Source: Hyphomicrobiales bacterium
Lineage (GTDB): Bacteria > Pseudomonadota > Alphaproteobacteria > Rhizobiales > Devosiaceae
Length of the DNA: 64,000 bases
Assembly: GCA_026981645.1 (NCBI GenBank)
Contig: JALSII010000006.1
Span: 1-64,000, forward strand
Reading direction: 5' to 3'
Part shown: positions 18,522-27,899 of the stretch, in pieces
How positions within the stretch are numbered: the stretch's first letter is position 1
Layout of the letters: every line of letters begins with the position of its first letter
Notes under the pieces: model-generated
The model's input: the letters and a program-made list of their open reading frames with translations, nothing else
Told to the model about the DNA's origin: nothing
The model's database searches: none
Translations under genes and position numbers: made by a program

Positions 18522-19091
18522 CTATCTGAACAGCCACTCCAGAAACCCGCCCGAGGCGGTATCTCTGCGTTGTCCGTCCCGCCAGTCTTTGGGGTTGATA
18601 AATTCACCCGCCCAGATGCCTGAGCCATCGGCTTTAGCCATGGTTTCTTCGGGCCGATAGGCACCGTAGGAGATAGCCATTCCCTCGCGCACCATTTGGG
18701 ACCCAATGTCGATCCCGCCAACGGTGCAGGTAACCAGCAGCCGGTTATACTTATCGCGTCGGGTACCTGTACATTGCACCTGGGAATTTTTGATCCTGTC
18801 GGCGAGGCGATCTCTTGAGATGCGTCCGCAAGGCCAGTCCCTCCCCTCAAATGTGGTGCAGGTCTGGTCCAGTTCGGGCGCATCTATGCCCCACAAACGC
18901 ACACGCTGGCCATTGATGCGCAAACTGTCCCCGTCGGCAGCATAAACTACACGCGATTGCAGGCTCGTCTGCCCCCCGTTTTCGTTGAGCAGGGCCAATG
19001 CGGAGACAAAAAACACACCCACCAGAAAGAGTGTCAAAAAACGAGAGTATTTTTTCAATCTCGCAACTCCCGGAAACTTCATATTAACCAC
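18522..19091 (-). CDS. Thermonuclease-family (SNase) exported nuclease
   Basis: A protein of 186-189 residues with an N-terminal membrane segment or signal peptide (SRFLTLFLVGVFFVSALALL) and a staphylococcal-nuclease domain. Catalytic features are visible: DGDSLRINGQRVRLWGIDAPE gives the calcium-binding Asp, an Arg and the catalytic Glu, and DKYNRLLVTC supplies the second Arg. Cysteine pairs (QTCTT, WPCG, VQC, VTC) suggest disulfides outside the cytoplasm. The GTG at 19091 has AGG five bases upstream; an ATG three codons later is the alternative. It is divergent from a histidine kinase gene with only 44 bases between them. Confidence 0.85.
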   Translation of the reverse strand: MVNMKFPGVARLKKYSRFLTLFLVGVFFVSALALLNENGGQTSLQSRVVYAADGDSLRINGQRVRLWGIDAPELDQTCTTFEGRDWPCGRISRDRLADRIKNSQVQCTGTRRDKYNRLLVTCTVGGIDIGSQMVREGMAISYGAYRPEETMAKADGSGIWAGEFINPKDWRDGQRRDTASGGFLEWLFR

Positions 19092-19135
19092 GTTAGCCTA
19101 GATTTACGATGCGCGTAGCATAGCCCTGTTCGGCT

Positions 19136-20683
19136 GTGGATTGCATTGTGTTTGTGAGTACTCCAATGTCGCTTGAGCCGGAAAGCTCCATTGCTGAAGC
19201 AAAGCCGCCGAACGAGCGTGAAACCAGACGCCGGTCGCAGCGTGCGATATTTGATGCCCGCCAGAAACTGACCTCAACAACGGGCACGCGCACTTCTTAT
19301 GATTATGAATTGCTCAGAGAGTACGCCACTTCACGTATCTCCAGCGCACTGGCAATGCCGGCGCTGCTGATTATTCTTGGGGCATTTGCCAGTTTCTGGG
19401 TGCCCCTCTATGTGGCGATTTCATGGACAGGGCTGGTAATCGGAGCAAATTTTGGTGTTGTTCTGGTGTGCAGGCGCTTCGTCAGAATTGAACAGAAAAA
19501 GTTTGTCGCCAGCAACTGGACAACAAGTTTTGTCGCAGCGGAAACGATCTACGGCATATCATGGGCGACGCTGGCATTGTTCAATCTGGCATCGGGCGGG
19601 CCTGAACTGCAGGTAGTGGTTTTTTCCATGATGCTGATTGGTGTTGCGGCAAACGCGCTGACCAGCAGAACCTTCCCGATCGCAACCCTGATGAGCACTC
19701 TGCCCGCCACGTTGACGGTCAGCATAAATCTGGTGGTCACGGGCAGTACGCTGTCCATTGCACTTGCTGCCATCGCCGTGGGGGCACAGTTCTTTTTTCT
19801 TTATCTGTCCCGCCAGACACAGAATATTGAACTGGCCTCGTTCGCTCTCCAATCTGAAAAGGATGCACTTATCCTTGATCTGGAGGAAGCGCGCCAGACT
19901 TCCGATCAGGCCAGAAATGAAGCCGAGCAGGCCAACATCGCCAAATCACGGTTTCTGGCAACCATGAGCCATGAGTTGAGAACCCCACTCAATGCCATTA
20001 TCGGTTTTTCCGAAGTGCTGAAATCCGAGCTTCTCGGGACCCACTCCATACCCCAATACAAGGAATATGCCGGTGATATACATTCAAGCGGACAACATCT
20101 GCTCAACCTGATCAATGAATTGCTGGACCTGTCACGGATTGAAGCAGGCAAGTATGATCTGAATGAAGAAATTGTCAGCCTGCCCAATATTGCCGATGAC
20201 TGCCTGCGCATGATGCAGATCCGCGCCAAATCCAAGGGGTTGGAGCTGCTCGAGGAAATTGAAGAGGACCTGCCCAAAATCTGGGGCGATGAGCGCTCGA
20301 TCCGTCAAGTGATATTGAACCTGTTAACCAATGCCATCAAGTTTACACCACAGGGCGGACAGATAACACTGACCATCGCCCAGAGTGCTGACGGGGGGCA
20401 ACTGGTTTCAGTCAAGGACAATGGGCCGGGCATTCCCGAGGATGAGATTGCAACGGTGCTCTCCTCCTTTGGGCAGGGCTCTCTGGCCCAGAAAACTGCC
20501 GAACAGGGCGCGGGACTGGGTCTGCCGATTGTACAAAAAATCATGGACCTGCATCAGGGGCGTTTTGATCTGTTTTCAAAACTCCGCTTTGGCACTGAAG
20601 CTATTGCCACCTTTCCCCGGGCACGGGTGATGGGCGCTCTGGCACCGGTGGTCGAGAATCCCGAAAAACTCAAGATTTACTAA
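19136..20683 (+). CDS. Membrane sensor histidine kinase, PleC/PdhS-like
   Basis: A 515-residue kinase. Residues about 63-225 form several hydrophobic segments in closely spaced pairs without a large periplasmic domain, so it probably senses through the membrane or cytoplasm. A short coiled coil follows, then the HisKA domain with H-box FLATMSHELRTPLNAIIGF (His about 278) and the HATPase domain with N box NLLTNAIKFTP, DNGPGIP and GAGLGLPIV. The H-box and DHp sequence resemble the PleC/DivJ/PdhS kinases that signal to DivK in alphaproteobacterial cell-cycle control; this is similarity only. No response regulator is adjacent. M11 is an alternative start. Confidence 0.88.
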   Translation: MDCIVFVSTPMSLEPESSIAEAKPPNERETRRRSQRAIFDARQKLTSTTGTRTSYDYELLREYATSRISSALAMPALLIILGAFASFWVPLYVAISWTGLVIGANFGVVLVCRRFVRIEQKKFVASNWTTSFVAAETIYGISWATLALFNLASGGPELQVVVFSMMLIGVAANALTSRTFPIATLMSTLPATLTVSINLVVTGSTLSIALAAIAVGAQFFFLYLSRQTQNIELASFALQSEKDALILDLEEARQTSDQARNEAEQANIAKSRFLATMSHELRTPLNAIIGFSEVLKSELLGTHSIPQYKEYAGDIHSSGQHLLNLINELLDLSRIEAGKYDLNEEIVSLPNIADDCLRMMQIRAKSKGLELLEEIEEDLPKIWGDERSIRQVILNLLTNAIKFTPQGGQITLTIAQSADGGQLVSVKDNGPGIPEDEIATVLSSFGQGSLAQKTAEQGAGLGLPIVQKIMDLHQGRFDLFSKLRFGTEAIATFPRARVMGALAPVVENPEKLKIY

Positions 20684-20724
20684 ACTCCGAAACGAGTTCC
20701 AGAAAATCAGGGGAATGAGCACCC

Positions 20725-21759
20725 CTATTCGGATTTGTTGCTGACCGCGGCTTGCTCGAAGGTCGCCATACTTTGGTGCAGGTGCAGGGCAGTTTTTATC
20801 AAAACAGCGGCAATGGCCGCGCCACTTCCCTCCCCCAGACGCATTCCCAAATCCAGAAGACCGCGCTTGTCCATGCGCTCAAGCGCCCTGATATGAGCGC
20901 TTTCAGCAGAGACGTGTGCAAACAGGCAGTGATCCAGCGTTGCCGGATTTATTGCATAGGCAACCGCAGCGGCGGCGGTAGCGACAAAGCCGTCGATGAC
21001 CACGGGAATTTTATGATGACGTGCAGCGATGATCGCCCCCAGCATGGCGGCAAATTCACGTCCGCCAAGGCGGGACAGAATCTTGAACGGATGGTCGAGT
21101 TCTCCTGCGTGGAACGCCAGAGCCCTATCAACGATTTCTATTTTTCGTTCAAGGCCGGCCGCATCAACACCGGCGCCCGCACCAACCCATTCAGCGCCGC
21201 CACCCCCGAAAAGAGCAGCATAAATCGCAGCGGCGACGGTGGTGTTGCCAATGCCCATTTCACCTAGACACAGCAGGTCCGGCTCTCCGGCGATAGCTTC
21301 CATTCCATAAGCGATGGTTGCGGCGCAGGCGCGCTCATCCAGTGCTTCTTTGACGCTGATATCGCCGGTCGGTAAATCAAGCGCAAGTTCAAACACGCGC
21401 AGGTTAAGCTCGTGCAGTTTTGAAATCTGCGAAATTGCAGCCCCACCCGCAGTAAAATTTGCCACCATCTGGGCGGTAACTTCCGCAGGAAAGGGCGAAA
21501 CCCCATTGGCGGTGACCCCGTGGTTTCCAGCAAAAATCGCGACCATGGGATTGTTGAGCGTTGGCTGGCCGGTTTCCTGCCAACGGGCCAGAAATTCCAC
21601 CAGAAACTCCAACTGTCCCAGCGACCCTGCCGGTTTTGTGAGCTTGGCATCATGTGCGCGAATTTCGTCAACTGCGGACTGGCTTCCGACAGGCAACTTG
21701 TCCATCAGGCCGCCAAAATCGGCAAAAGGCTCTGGCATATTGTTAATAAACTCGGTCAT
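20725..21759 (-). CDS. cobT: Nicotinate-nucleotide-dimethylbenzimidazole phosphoribosyltransferase
   Basis: Activates the lower ligand base of cobalamin (makes alpha-ribazole phosphate) in nucleotide loop assembly. The 344-residue protein shows KPAGSLGQLE near the N terminus, FAGNHGVTANGVSPFP, the glycine-rich LCLGEMGIGNTTVAAA, and the C-terminal LGMRLGEGSGAAIA that carries the catalytic glutamate. It is divergent from cobS, its pathway partner, with 123 bases between the starts. I looked for a cobalamin riboswitch in that gap and saw none. Confidence 0.95.
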   Translation of the reverse strand: MTEFINNMPEPFADFGGLMDKLPVGSQSAVDEIRAHDAKLTKPAGSLGQLEFLVEFLARWQETGQPTLNNPMVAIFAGNHGVTANGVSPFPAEVTAQMVANFTAGGAAISQISKLHELNLRVFELALDLPTGDISVKEALDERACAATIAYGMEAIAGEPDLLCLGEMGIGNTTVAAAIYAALFGGGGAEWVGAGAGVDAAGLERKIEIVDRALAFHAGELDHPFKILSRLGGREFAAMLGAIIAARHHKIPVVIDGFVATAAAAVAYAINPATLDHCLFAHVSAESAHIRALERMDKRGLLDLGMRLGEGSGAAIAAVLIKTALHLHQSMATFEQAAVSNKSE

Positions 21760-21882
21760 CTCAGCTTTTCTCTATTCGCGCAGTTTCGTTATTTCTCTCG
21801 TGTCCCCAGGTTTTCTTGGTGGCAGCGTACACAAAGTGCTATCTGCTCGAATGAACAAATGCGAAGAATGCAGGCGAAGCCG

Positions 21883-22749
21883 ATGGCCAAAAAAAAAGAT
21901 TCCGACAATCAATATTCAACCGGCAGTATATCCGTTGGCAACGGCAATAATCAGACGCCGGAGAACAAAACCCGGATTGACCCGCGCTCATTTCCTGTCG
22001 ACATGCTCATGGCGTTGCGATTCTATTCGCGGTTTCCCACTGGAGGCAGGCCCCATGCAACACCAGATTTCAACCGGATAGCTCCAGTACTTGCTTTTGC
22101 CAGCGCTGCCATCTCTCTGATACCGGTTCTGGTGTTTTCTCTTGGCATGGCGTTCGGATTACCCGCTCTTCTGTCTGCAAGTTTTGGCATTGGTGTCCAG
22201 ATTATTGTGACCGGGGCCATGGCGGAGGACGCACTTGCAGACAGCGCCGACGGATTGTGGGGCGGGGCGGAGGTCAGCCGCCGCCTTGAGATCATGAAGG
22301 ACCCCAGACATGGCACCTATGGCGTTCTGGCAATTGTTTTGCTGGTTACAATACGCCTGTCGGCTTTGAGTACATTGCTGGTCTGGTCAGGCATTGGCGC
22401 CATTATGCTCTGGCTGGCTGCGCAGATAATCGCAAGGCAGGGCGCATTATGGCTGCTGCTGGTTTTGCCCCCGGCCCGAACAGACGGCACCGCCCGAGCT
22501 GCAGGCACCCTGTTGCGCACGCCATTTGTGGTGGGCGCATCGCTTGGGGCCCTCTTGTTCTTTGTTGCCGCGGGGGCATTCGTGGGCATTTTCGGGCTTG
22601 CATTGACTTTGAGCGTGCTGGCATTGATCGTCTGGGGATGGAGCCGGATTTGCCGTTCGCTCGTGGGCGGCTATACTGGGGATTTAATCGGCGCACTGCA
22701 GGCACTGCTTGAAATTGCCGCATTGAGCTCCTTTATTCTTTTTATCTAG
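21883..22749 (+). CDS. cobS: Adenosylcobinamide-GDP ribazoletransferase (cobalamin synthase)
   Basis: Inner-membrane enzyme joining adenosylcobinamide-GDP and alpha-ribazole in the last steps of B12 synthesis; also called cobV. The 288-residue form starts at MAKKKDS and has a hydrophilic N-terminal tail of about 35 residues before MALRFYSRFPTGG. The family motif DALADSADGLWGG with MKDPRHGTYGV marks the metal and substrate site between hydrophobic helices. Upstream in-frame ATGs at 21859 and 21868 are possible; a longer extension into the divergent cobT gene is not believed. Confidence 0.92.
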   Translation: MAKKKDSDNQYSTGSISVGNGNNQTPENKTRIDPRSFPVDMLMALRFYSRFPTGGRPHATPDFNRIAPVLAFASAAISLIPVLVFSLGMAFGLPALLSASFGIGVQIIVTGAMAEDALADSADGLWGGAEVSRRLEIMKDPRHGTYGVLAIVLLVTIRLSALSTLLVWSGIGAIMLWLAAQIIARQGALWLLLVLPPARTDGTARAAGTLLRTPFVVGASLGALLFFVAAGAFVGIFGLALTLSVLALIVWGWSRICRSLVGGYTGDLIGALQALLEIAALSSFILFI

Positions 22750-22789
22750 GGTCCCGATCCGTGTCCCGCCTGCATGTGAAGGAACCCAT

Positions 22790-23476
22790 ATGGCTTTTAT
22801 CGGTGTTGCCCTGCTTGTTGCCGCCGGTCTGGCATTTCTGATCAATGCCGATGTCGGTAGTCTTTTTGGAATGGATAAAGACCAGACGGCGCGGCTTATT
22901 CCCCTGCTCATTATCGGCCTGCTGATTGCTGCGGGTCTTTTTGGGCGCCGGATTCGTTTTGCCCAAATGCTCGGAGGGGCGGTACTTTGGGTGGGGATGT
23001 TTGCAGTGGTTATTACCATGTACAGCTATCGTTTTGAAATTGTCGGGCTTTCCAATCGCGTGCTGGGAGAACTGATGCCCGGCGCCGCCGTGGTCACCGA
23101 TCAGAAAAATTCAGTCACCATACGCAAAGGGTTTTCCAACACATTCAGTATGGATGTGCGTGTGAATAACGCCAATGTGCGTATGATCTTTGATACCGGC
23201 GCCAGCGTGGTGGTGCTTACCCGGAGTGATGCCAGGGCAGCAGGAATCGATGTTGATAGTCTAAGGTTCAACATTCCGGTACAGACAGCCAACGGAACAG
23301 GCAGAGCCGCCGCAATCAATCTGAAACAGATTGAAGTAGGAGGAATCGTGCGCAAGGATATTCGCGCCTTTGTTGCTGAACAGGGCGCGCTTGAAACCAG
23401 CCTTTTAGGCATGACGTTTCTGCAAACCCTGAGTGCGTACACAGTCAGCCGGGACACCCTGAAGCTTCAGGGATGA
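22790..23476 (+). CDS. Membrane-anchored retropepsin-like aspartic protease (TIGR02281 type)
   Basis: A 228-residue protein with three hydrophobic helices (about 1-20, 35-50, 60-80) followed by a periplasmic or cytoplasmic retroviral-type protease domain. The active site is MIFDTGASVVVLT near residue 138-150, the single D-T-G of a dimeric aspartic protease, and LLGMTFLQTL near the end matches the conserved GM.FL. motif of this alphaproteobacterial family. Its substrates are unknown in most species. It follows cobS by 40 bases and may be read from the same transcript. Confidence 0.88.
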   Translation: MAFIGVALLVAAGLAFLINADVGSLFGMDKDQTARLIPLLIIGLLIAAGLFGRRIRFAQMLGGAVLWVGMFAVVITMYSYRFEIVGLSNRVLGELMPGAAVVTDQKNSVTIRKGFSNTFSMDVRVNNANVRMIFDTGASVVVLTRSDARAAGIDVDSLRFNIPVQTANGTGRAAAINLKQIEVGGIVRKDIRAFVAEQGALETSLLGMTFLQTLSAYTVSRDTLKLQG

Positions 23477-23575
23477 ATGAAGGTGGATTGTTGCAAAATC
23501 TGTTACAATTTTTGTACTGGTAATAGCGGTATCCATCACTTATATTAGCGTTTAGTTATATATGGAGAGCCCCCA

Positions 23576-23962
23576 ATGAGTTATTGTTTTTCTAAGGTGC
23601 TGGACAGCGAAATGGCTCCAGCAATCGAAAAAGTCACCGAAGCCCTCAAGGCCAAGGGTTTTGGTGTTCTGACTGAAATTGATGTCAAAGCGACGCTGAA
23701 AAAGAAAATCGACGTTGATTTTCGCCCCTATCATATTCTTGGTGCCTGCAACCCCAGCTTTGCCCACAAGGCACTGCTGGCTGAAGATAAAATTGGCACG
23801 ATGCTGCCTTGCAATGTCATCATCCAGGAAATTGCCCCCGGCAAGGTAGAAGTTTCCGCGGTTGATCCGATGGCGTCCATGTCTGCAGTTGAAAACCCAG
23901 CCCTTGGGGACATAGCAGGCGAAGTGCAGGCGATGCTGAAGGAAGTCGTTGACGGGCTTTAG
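23576..23962 (+). CDS. DUF302-family small protein
   Basis: A 128-residue soluble protein. The whole length fits the DUF302 fold: KVTEALKAKGFGVLTEIDVKATLKKK, then YHILGACNPSFAHKALLAE, the conserved GTMLPCNVIIQE and a C-terminal helix. The conserved cysteines in GACNP and LPCNV are a family trait; function is unknown. GGAGAG sits eight bases before the ATG. It is monocistronic, ending 33 bases from the convergent dusA stop. Confidence 0.88.
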   Translation: MSYCFSKVLDSEMAPAIEKVTEALKAKGFGVLTEIDVKATLKKKIDVDFRPYHILGACNPSFAHKALLAEDKIGTMLPCNVIIQEIAPGKVEVSAVDPMASMSAVENPALGDIAGEVQAMLKEVVDGL

Positions 23963-23995
23963 GTCCTGATCCCAAGAACCTCTGACAACAGCCAT

Positions 23996-25027
23996 TCAAC
24001 GGGCGAGTTGAACTTCGTTTTGCCCGTTGTTTCTGATTTGCGCACCAAGGGCACGCAAAGCGGTTTCCATGACTTGCGGCCCTGCACCGTCCCTGAGCAC
24101 GTCCATAGTCAGTATCTGGCGGAACCGGCGCGCTCCGGGCCTGCCGTGAGCCAGCCCGATCATGTGCCGGGTTACCGAGTTCAGCCGCACGCCTTTGCTC
24201 ATCTGCATTTCGGCATAGTCTGCCATTCTGGCCATGATCTGCGTAAGAACAGGCGGCGGCGTGGTATCACCATAGATGCGAGTATCAACTTCACTCAGCA
24301 GCATGGGATTGTGATAAGCGGCGCGCCCCAGCATAACCCCTGAGACACTTTCCAGATGCTCCAATGACTGGTCCAGGGATTCAACGCCACCATTGAGAAT
24401 GACCGGCAGCGGATGAAGCCTCTGTGCCAATCGGAAGACCCGCTGATAATCAAGGGGAGGTATCGTGCGGTTTTCCTTTGGACTGAGGCCATGCAGCCAG
24501 GCTTTGCGCGCATGGACATAAAGCGCGCTGGCTCCTGCCCTCGCCACCAGATCGGCAAAGTGATCAAGCGGCTTCTCAATGGACTGATCATCAATGCCGA
24601 TGCGGCATTTCACCGTTACCGGCCTGTCTGTTGCGCTTTTGATGGCGCTGACACATTCGGCAACAAGTTCTGGCTCTGCCATGAGGCAAGCCCCGAAGCG
24701 ACCGGACTGAACCCGGTCCGAGGGGCAGCCCACATTGAGGTTGATTTCATCATACCCCATCTGATGGCAAATCCGCGTGGCCTCAGCCAGCTGTTGTGGA
24801 CTGGCACCCCCCAACTGCACCGCAACCGGGTGTTCCATCTGGTCAAACCCGATCAGACGTTCGGGTTCCCCATGCACCAGCGCGGCACTGGTCACCATTT
24901 CTGTAAACAACAAGGCACGACGCGTGAGCAGCCGGTGCAAATAGCGACAGTGGCGATCGGTCCACTCCATCATAGGGGCAACGGAGAATAGCGGGGCCTG
25001 ATAGGTTTGTGTCATCTGAACCGGCAC
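23996..25027 (-). CDS. dusA: tRNA-dihydrouridine(20/20a) synthase
   Basis: Reduces uridine to dihydrouridine at positions 20/20a of the tRNA D loop using FMN and NADPH. The 343-residue barrel protein starts with SVAPMMEWTDRHCRYLHRLL and carries the catalytic cysteine in NLNVGCPSDRVQSGRFGACLM near residue 99, and the FMN phosphate-binding region near VILNGGVES and GVMLGRAAYHNP. Those features are typical for the DusA subgroup. It lies downstream of the IclR-family regulator gene on the same strand, 101 bases away. Confidence 0.95.
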   Translation of the reverse strand: MPVQMTQTYQAPLFSVAPMMEWTDRHCRYLHRLLTRRALLFTEMVTSAALVHGEPERLIGFDQMEHPVAVQLGGASPQQLAEATRICHQMGYDEINLNVGCPSDRVQSGRFGACLMAEPELVAECVSAIKSATDRPVTVKCRIGIDDQSIEKPLDHFADLVARAGASALYVHARKAWLHGLSPKENRTIPPLDYQRVFRLAQRLHPLPVILNGGVESLDQSLEHLESVSGVMLGRAAYHNPMLLSEVDTRIYGDTTPPPVLTQIMARMADYAEMQMSKGVRLNSVTRHMIGLAHGRPGARRFRQILTMDVLRDGAGPQVMETALRALGAQIRNNGQNEVQLAR

Positions 25028-25128
25028 GTTGTGGGATTGATGTCGATAATCGTATGCGCTGGTTTATACATTAAATCGCGGGATTTGGTTGTATAAAAGC
25101 AGGCGCAGTTGCATGTATCCTGTCACAC

Positions 25129-25911
25129 TCAGTCGGATACTGTGCTATGTGCACCGCCCAGACTCAGGGAAAGCTGTCTGGCGGCAGCGATCAGCCGCTC
25201 AGTGCATTGCCCGAAGGATACCTTGGTATCCATGCGCTCGATATAGGGGATATTCAGGGCCGCGATGCCCCGGCCGGAATGATCAATAACCGGCGCGGAA
25301 ATATTGACCACCCCTCTGACAACAAAACTGTCCATGACCTCATGGCCCAGGTCACGAATTTTTTTCAGGTCGGATTGAATTTCCTCAAAGGTAACACCCT
25401 CAGGAAGACTGGATTTAGTCGCTCGCTCACGAAGGTCGCTGGCCGACTGGTGGGCCAGTATGACCCGCCCCGAAGAGGCGCGCCAGATATCAATCTTGGC
25501 GCCCAGGCGCACGCTCATGATATTGTTGCCGGGACTGTCGACCTGCCCGACAACCAGAATGTCATCGCCAGACAGAATGGTCAGGTGTACTGACTGGTTG
25601 ATGTCAATGGCAAGGCGACGCATCAGAGGGTCGGCCAGAGCTGCCAGTCTGCGCACAAGTGGCGTTCTGTGAGCGATTTCAAAGAGAAAGGTCGTCAGAA
25701 CATATCTGTCACTGCCCGGTTCAAAGGTGATGTACCCCCTCTCCTGCAAGACAACCAGCATGCGGAAAATTTCGCCCACCGAACGGTTTAGCGCCCGGGC
25801 AATCTTTGCCTGGGACAGACCGAATTCCTGCTCGGAAAGCAGTTCCAGAATATCAAGCCCCTTCTCAAGAGCCGGGGCAGAATATCGTCTTGTCTGTGAT
25901 TTCAATCCCAC
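25129..25911 (-). CDS. IclR-family transcriptional regulator
   Basis: A 260-residue regulator. The N-terminal winged helix (ALEKGLDILELLSEQEFGLSQAKIA, then NRSVGEIFRMLVVLQERGYI) is followed by the GAF-like IclR effector domain (SVHLTILSGDDILVVGQVDS, SSGRVILAH, the aromatic-poor C terminus). IclR proteins typically bind aromatic or organic acids and control nearby catabolic genes. The neighbouring TRAP transporter and aldolase-like gene are the natural candidates, with a GntR regulator between; this is inference. Confidence 0.9.
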   Translation of the reverse strand: MGLKSQTRRYSAPALEKGLDILELLSEQEFGLSQAKIARALNRSVGEIFRMLVVLQERGYITFEPGSDRYVLTTFLFEIAHRTPLVRRLAALADPLMRRLAIDINQSVHLTILSGDDILVVGQVDSPGNNIMSVRLGAKIDIWRASSGRVILAHQSASDLRERATKSSLPEGVTFEEIQSDLKKIRDLGHEVMDSFVVRGVVNISAPVIDHSGRGIAALNIPYIERMDTKVSFGQCTERLIAAARQLSLSLGGAHSTVSD

Positions 25912-26087
25912 TACACCGCCACAAAATTCCGCAAATAGGGATGCTTAAATTCGTGCCAGACTCCCGTCCAACTCTTGTGAATTAATTCAAACCAGTTTTA
26001 CCATCCAAAACAAGTCTCATCAGAGAAAAATCCACCAAAGGATCCAAGTTTTTCATTCCCCGAAGGCCCTGTTCAATATTTTGGATC

Positions 26088-26765
26088 TCAAAGAGTTCCC
26101 CCCAGCGCCAAGGATAGTGAATTGGCCAGATGCCGTTTCATTGCCGCGGCCGCCGCCGTGCTGTCTTCGACTTTCAGGGCCTTCAGGACAGCCAGGTGTT
26201 CGCTCATTACCCGGCGGGCATTGAACGGGGTAACCAAAAGCCGCTCATGAGCCGCCATACGCACCTTGATGGAATTGACCCGATAAACCTCTGAAATCAA
26301 CTCGTTGGAAAGTGAGGCAATAAGCTGGTCATGCATGCTCCAATCGATTTCCTGAGCCTCGCGGGCCAGTTCCTGCGTGCTGTCGTGCTCCAGGCGTTCA
26401 AGAATATTGCGGTGCTCCGCCTCCCATTTCTCAATGGTGACTTTGGGAATGTTGCGACTGGCGTTGGCGATGGCTTCAAGCTCAAGAATAGTGCGCAACT
26501 GGCAGGCGTTGCGTACAAAAGACACATCAACATTGGTAATCATCAAACCGCGCTGGCGCAGGGTATTCATCAGCCCTTCAGCCTCAAGGCGCGGGATGGC
26601 TTCGCGCACAGCGGCAAGGGAGGTCTCAGTACGTTCCACAAGTTCGCGCTGGGTCACTATCTGGCCGGGACGCAGATCCTGCACATTCAGCAGCGAGATG
26701 ATGCGATCATAGGCCTCAGCGCGCAATGTTCTGGTTGTGCTGTGCGGATTTGGCATGCAATTCAC
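26088..26765 (-). CDS. GntR-family (FCD subfamily) transcriptional regulator
   Basis: A 225-residue regulator with an N-terminal winged helix (RAEAYDRIISLLNVQDLRPG, LVERTETSLAAVREAIPRLEAEGL) and an all-helical FCD effector domain with metal-binding residues expected in ELEAIANAS, DWSMHDQLIASLSN and AHERLL. FCD-type regulators sense sugar acids and related carboxylates. It is divergent from the TRAP transporter operon with a 103-base gap and is the most likely local repressor. The 176-base gap to the IclR gene shows nothing firm. Confidence 0.9.
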   Translation of the reverse strand: MNCMPNPHSTTRTLRAEAYDRIISLLNVQDLRPGQIVTQRELVERTETSLAAVREAIPRLEAEGLMNTLRQRGLMITNVDVSFVRNACQLRTILELEAIANASRNIPKVTIEKWEAEHRNILERLEHDSTQELAREAQEIDWSMHDQLIASLSNELISEVYRVNSIKVRMAAHERLLVTPFNARRVMSEHLAVLKALKVEDSTAAAAAMKRHLANSLSLALGGTL

Positions 26766-26778
26766 CTATGAAATGTTA

Positions 26779-26807
26779 TTGACATGTTAGTCTGCGATTG
26801 CTTGAAT
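26779..26807 (+). promoter_or_regulatory. Candidate promoter of the first TRAP operon
   Basis: TTGACA at 26779-26784 and TTGAAT at 26802-26807 are 17 bases apart in the gap between the GntR gene and dctP. The -10 box is weak, so this is only a candidate. A good ribosome binding site, GGGAGAAA, follows near 26858. Confidence 0.35.
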
Positions 26808-26868
26808 GTCCCCCTAGTTACATCGAAGCCGATGAATAAAAAAGAACAAATTATCCGGGAGAAACCAA

Positions 26869-27873
26869 ATGCCGACCAAACTTGCCCGCCGAACCTTTGT
26901 TTCGGCCATTGCTGCCACCGCGCTGGCTCTTTCTGTAGGAGGGGTGGCGCTGGCACAGGACAAAATCACTCTGCGTCTTTCCTCGCCAAGTTCTGCCACT
27001 GACCAGCGCGCTGTGGCGCTGATCGAAAAGTTTGCACCTGCGGTTGCAGACTTCGCGACATTCGAACCCCACTGGAATGCATCCCTGTTCAAGCAGGGCA
27101 CGGAACTTGAGGCCATTGCCCGCGGCAATCTTGAAATGTCGATCACCTCGGCTCAGGAACTTGCGGTGTTTTTCCCCGAGTTCTCTATCTTTACCGCCGG
27201 CTATGTACATCGTGATGCCGCCCATCAGGTTGCCGTGTTCAATGATCCGCTGATGGACCCGTTCAAGCAGAAGGCAGAGGACGAACTGGGTATCAAGCTG
27301 CTCTCGGTCATGTATCTGGGGCGCCGTCATGTGAACCTGCGCCAGAGCAAGGAGGAGTTGACCGTGATGACTCCGGCCGATCTGGCGGGTGTGAACCTGC
27401 GCATGCCCGGCACTGACGCATGGCAGTTCCTGGGCAAGGCGCTTGGGGCCAACCCAACCCCGATGGCCTTCACCGAAGTCTACACCGCCCTGCAAACCGG
27501 TGCCGTGGACGGGCAGGACAATCCCCTGCCAACGGTGGTTGATGCCAAGTTCTACGAGGTGACCAATCAGATTATTCTGACTTCGCATCTGGTTGACCTG
27601 AACTATCTGGCGATTTCGCTCGATGTCTGGAATTCTCTTTCCGCCGACCAGCAGGCAACCCTGCAGGCCGCGGCAGACGAGGCTTCCGAGTTTGGACGTC
27701 AGAACCAGTTGCAAAAGGAAGTTGATCTGGTCGATTTCCTCAAGGAGCAGGGTCTTGATATTTATGAGCCCGATCTGGATGCCTTCCGTAATCAGGTGCA
27801 ATCCATGTATCTGGAGAGTGACTTCGCCAAAGACTGGCCTGAAGGTCTGCTTGACAAGATCAACGCGCTTTAA
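26869..27873 (+). CDS. dctP: TRAP transporter substrate-binding protein (first TRAP system)
   Basis: Periplasmic solute receptor of 334 residues. A signal peptide (residues 1-30, ending GGVALAQDK) is followed by the DctP fold. The conserved arginine that grips the substrate carboxylate is in VNLRMPGTDAWQFLGKALGANP near 170-190, and the region FTEVYTALQTGAVDGQDNPL is diagnostic of the family. The substrate is unknown; a carboxylate is expected. The YLGRRHVNLRQSKEE segment in place of the more common aromatic stretch suggests a less studied subgroup. First gene of dctP-dctQ-dctM-aldolase, with 26 bases to dctQ. Confidence 0.92.
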   Translation: MPTKLARRTFVSAIAATALALSVGGVALAQDKITLRLSSPSSATDQRAVALIEKFAPAVADFATFEPHWNASLFKQGTELEAIARGNLEMSITSAQELAVFFPEFSIFTAGYVHRDAAHQVAVFNDPLMDPFKQKAEDELGIKLLSVMYLGRRHVNLRQSKEELTVMTPADLAGVNLRMPGTDAWQFLGKALGANPTPMAFTEVYTALQTGAVDGQDNPLPTVVDAKFYEVTNQIILTSHLVDLNYLAISLDVWNSLSADQQATLQAAADEASEFGRQNQLQKEVDLVDFLKEQGLDIYEPDLDAFRNQVQSMYLESDFAKDWPEGLLDKINAL

Positions 27874-27899
27874 GGCAAGAGAGCGGTTTGGGCCCCAAT

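Noticed and set aside
21760-21882. Cobalamin riboswitch between divergent cobT and cobS
   Set aside because: The 123-base gap has no B12-box-like element and is too short for a full riboswitch plus two promoters.
23997-24029. CAACGGGC/GCCCGTTG inverted repeat at the end of dusA, a possible terminator
   Set aside because: Both arms lie within the dusA coding end and the T content behind is weak; could be bidirectional, but support is thin.
26041-26087. GATCCAA...TTGGATC inverted repeat between the IclR and GntR genes
   Set aside because: Arms of seven bases over a 30-base loop, no T-run and no clear operator spacing.
26851-27801. 316-codon minus-strand frame antisense to dctP
   Set aside because: The sense product has a signal peptide and TRAP receptor motifs, the antisense one has none.
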